Shown: in pieces, positions 62,493-64,000 of the stretch
How the letters are laid out: the number at the start of each line of letters is the position of its first letter
Numbering within the stretch: position 1 is the stretch's first letter
Source of the DNA: Roseiarcus sp963753135
GTDB taxonomy: Bacteria; Pseudomonadota; Alphaproteobacteria; Rhizobiales; Beijerinckiaceae
Direction of reading: 5' to 3'
Length of the DNA: 64,000 nt
Assembly (NCBI GenBank): GCA_963753135.1
Contig: CAVWBA010000015.1
Coordinates: forward strand, 124,001 to 188,000
Made by a program: the position numbers and the translations under genes
Notes under the pieces: generated by a model
Seen by the model: only the letters and a program-made list of their open reading frames with translations
Database searches by the model: none
Told to the model about the DNA's origin: nothing

Positions 62493-63964
62493 TCGTATTC
62501 CTCATTCCAGGTTCGCCCGTCGCGCTCGATCAACGCGACCGACGCGTTGGGCCCCCAGGTGCCGGCGGCATAGGGGCGCGGCAGCTCGCCCGATTGCGCC
62601 CAGGCGTCGCGAATCGGATCGACGAATTTCCACGCGGCTTCGACTTCGTCGCGTCGCATGAAAAGAGCGGCGTTGCCGCGGAGGGCGTCCATCAGCAGCC
62701 GCTCATAGGCGTCTGCAGACGGCATGCCAAACGCCTTGGCGAAGCTCATGTCGAGCGGCACATGTTGCAGCCGCATCTCGCCGGGCCCCGGCTCCTTCAC
62801 CATCATCCAAAGCTTGATCCCCTCGTCCGGCTGGACGCGCATCACCAAGCGGTTTGGAGGTATGCCGTCGGGATGCATCGCGAATATGACGTGCGGCACG
62901 CGCCGGAATCCGACCACGATTTCCGAAAAGCGCTGGGGAAGCCTCTTGCCCGTGCGAAGATAGAAGGGCACCCCGGCCCACCGCCAATTGGCGATTCCAA
63001 CTTTGAGAGCAACGAAGGTTTCCGTGTCGCTCTCCTCCTTGCCGATGTCCTGCAGGTAACCCGGAACGGGGCCGCCGTCGGCAAAGCCGGCGCGATATTG
63101 CCCACGCACGGTGAGATTTGAGGCGTTGGTTTCGTCGATCGGTTGCAACGCCTTCAGCACTTTCAGCTTTTCATCCCGCAGGGAATCCGCCTCGAGTGAA
63201 TTCGGCGGCTCCATCGCAACAAGGCAAAGGAGCTGCATCATGTGGTTCTGCACCATGTCGCGCATTGCGCCGGCATCTTCGTAATAGCCGCCTCGTCCCT
63301 CGACGCCAAGCGTCTCAGCGACGGTAATCTGCACATGATCAATGTGCGCGTTGTTCCACAAAGGCTCGAGAAGGATATTGGCGAAACGCAGCGCCATGAG
63401 GTTCTGCACTGATTCCTTGCCAAGATAGTGGTCGATGCGAAAAATGTTTCGTTCAAGAAAGACCGAACCAATCACGTCGTTGATGGCTGCGGCGCTCGCG
63501 CCGTCTCTGCCGATCGGCTTCTCGACGATAATTCTTGAGCGGGGGGTTGCCAGGCCTTCGGCGCCGAGGCGCTTCGCCAGCGGACCGAACAGGTCAGGAC
63601 CGGTCGCGAGATAGTACGCGCGGATGCGGTCATCGGCGCCAAGCAACGCCTTCAGGTCCGCCCATCCGCCGTCTTTCATGGCGTCGACAGCGACGTAGTC
63701 GAGTCGAGAGAGGAATCGCTCCGTCACCCGGTCCACGTCGCCGCCGATGATGTGAAACTTTGTCAGCGTGTCCTTGACCGAGTCGCGGAACGCCTCGCGG
63801 CTGAGCTGACGCCGCGAAGCTCCGATGATTCGGGTTGGCTCGGAGAACTGGTTGCTGCGCTCGCGGTGAAACAGCGCCGGGTAGAGCTTGCGATGAGCCA
63901 GATCGCCGGTGCCGCCAAAGACAACGAGATCGAATGGTTCAACCTTGACGATGCGTGTGGCCAT
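62489..63964 (-). CDS. zwf: glucose-6-phosphate 1-dehydrogenase
   Basis: Zwf oxidises glucose-6-phosphate and opens the pentose phosphate and Entner-Doudoroff routes. The 491 residues have the nucleotide loop VVFGGTGDLAHRKLYPAL (about 15) and the active-site motif RIDHYLGKE (about 175). The length is normal. The remaining 36 bases of the window lie upstream of its ATG and are too short to judge its promoter. Confidence 0.96.
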   Translation of the reverse strand: MATRIVKVEPFDLVVFGGTGDLAHRKLYPALFHRERSNQFSEPTRIIGASRRQLSREAFRDSVKDTLTKFHIIGGDVDRVTERFLSRLDYVAVDAMKDGGWADLKALLGADDRIRAYYLATGPDLFGPLAKRLGAEGLATPRSRIIVEKPIGRDGASAAAINDVIGSVFLERNIFRIDHYLGKESVQNLMALRFANILLEPLWNNAHIDHVQITVAETLGVEGRGGYYEDAGAMRDMVQNHMMQLLCLVAMEPPNSLEADSLRDEKLKVLKALQPIDETNASNLTVRGQYRAGFADGGPVPGYLQDIGKEESDTETFVALKVGIANWRWAGVPFYLRTGKRLPQRFSEIVVGFRRVPHVIFAMHPDGIPPNRLVMRVQPDEGIKLWMMVKEPGPGEMRLQHVPLDMSFAKAFGMPSADAYERLLMDALRGNAALFMRRDEVEAAWKFVDPIRDAWAQSGELPRPYAAGTWGPNASVALIERDGRTWNEEYE

Positions 63965-64000
63965 GAAAACTCTGTTGGGTCGCTTGGGGCGGCTCCGCCA

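Overview
The window reads as chromosomal DNA of a GC-rich alphaproteobacterium, most likely order Hyphomicrobiales (Rhizobiales); a Beijerinckiaceae/Methylocystaceae-like family is only a guess. The reasons are the gene order rho-hemJ / ppsR-maf-aroE-coaE-dnaQ-secB, the fabA-fabB-fabI cluster, a fused cysN/cysC, DUF1491 and DUF721 genes, and regulatory words typical of the class: a GTTC-N7-GTTC LexA box and three perfect TTAA-N7-TTAA CtrA boxes. No rRNA, tRNA or CRISPR array was seen.

Layout. 0.4-6.3 kb: peptidase/hpt operon, ftsEX, plsC and an orphan gene under an apparent SOS promoter. 6.5-11.3 kb: aromatic amino acid genes (chorismate mutase, hisC, tyrC), a ChaC-like gene and rho. 11.5-16.6 kb: hemJ, a gene-free AT-rich stretch with a CtrA box that is a candidate replication origin, then the tightly overlapping ppsR-maf-aroE-coaE-dnaQ run, closed by an intrinsic terminator against secB. 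16.7-23.7 kb: lytic transglycosylase, fabI-fabB-fabA, envelope proteins of unknown role, sufE, DUF1491. 23.7-24.5 kb: a decayed insertion sequence. 24.5-32.3 kb: a methylated-amine block (dimethylglycine-dehydrogenase-like, MttB family, choline-dehydrogenase-like) that also holds a secreted esterase and a ParE-type toxin-antitoxin pair. 32.5-40.8 kb: a MASE1 kinase/FixJ-like pair, ddl, an orphan hexuloisomerase-like SIS protein, dgoK-dgoA, an L,D-transpeptidase and a dead VapBC-like pair. 40.9-48.2 kb: an aerobic benzoyl-CoA (box) cluster with ligase, BoxR regulator, BoxC, BoxA and BoxB. 48.2-57.5 kb: GST, cysDNC, rpe, a DUF1624 membrane protein, dapF, DUF721, mutY and a HAD phosphatase. 57.6-61.7 kb: a lower-GC polysaccharide block (glycosyltransferase, O-antigen ligase-like protein, methyltransferase). 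61.7-64 kb: pgl and zwf.

How the genes work together. The box genes convert benzoate to benzoyl-CoA, epoxidise it and open the ring; the next enzyme (BoxD) is not here. The 24.5-32.3 kb block fits choline to betaine to dimethylglycine breakdown, but betaine aldehyde dehydrogenase and a corrinoid protein are missing. dgoK-dgoA and zwf-pgl both feed Entner-Doudoroff-type sugar breakdown.

Quality warning. Six conserved genes (dimethylglycine dehydrogenase, MASE1 kinase, boxR, boxA, cysNC, mutY), and perhaps a seventh small one, are each split by one short indel and are otherwise intact. This looks more like indel errors in the assembly than like decay. The VapC-like gene differs: it carries an in-frame nonsense codon.
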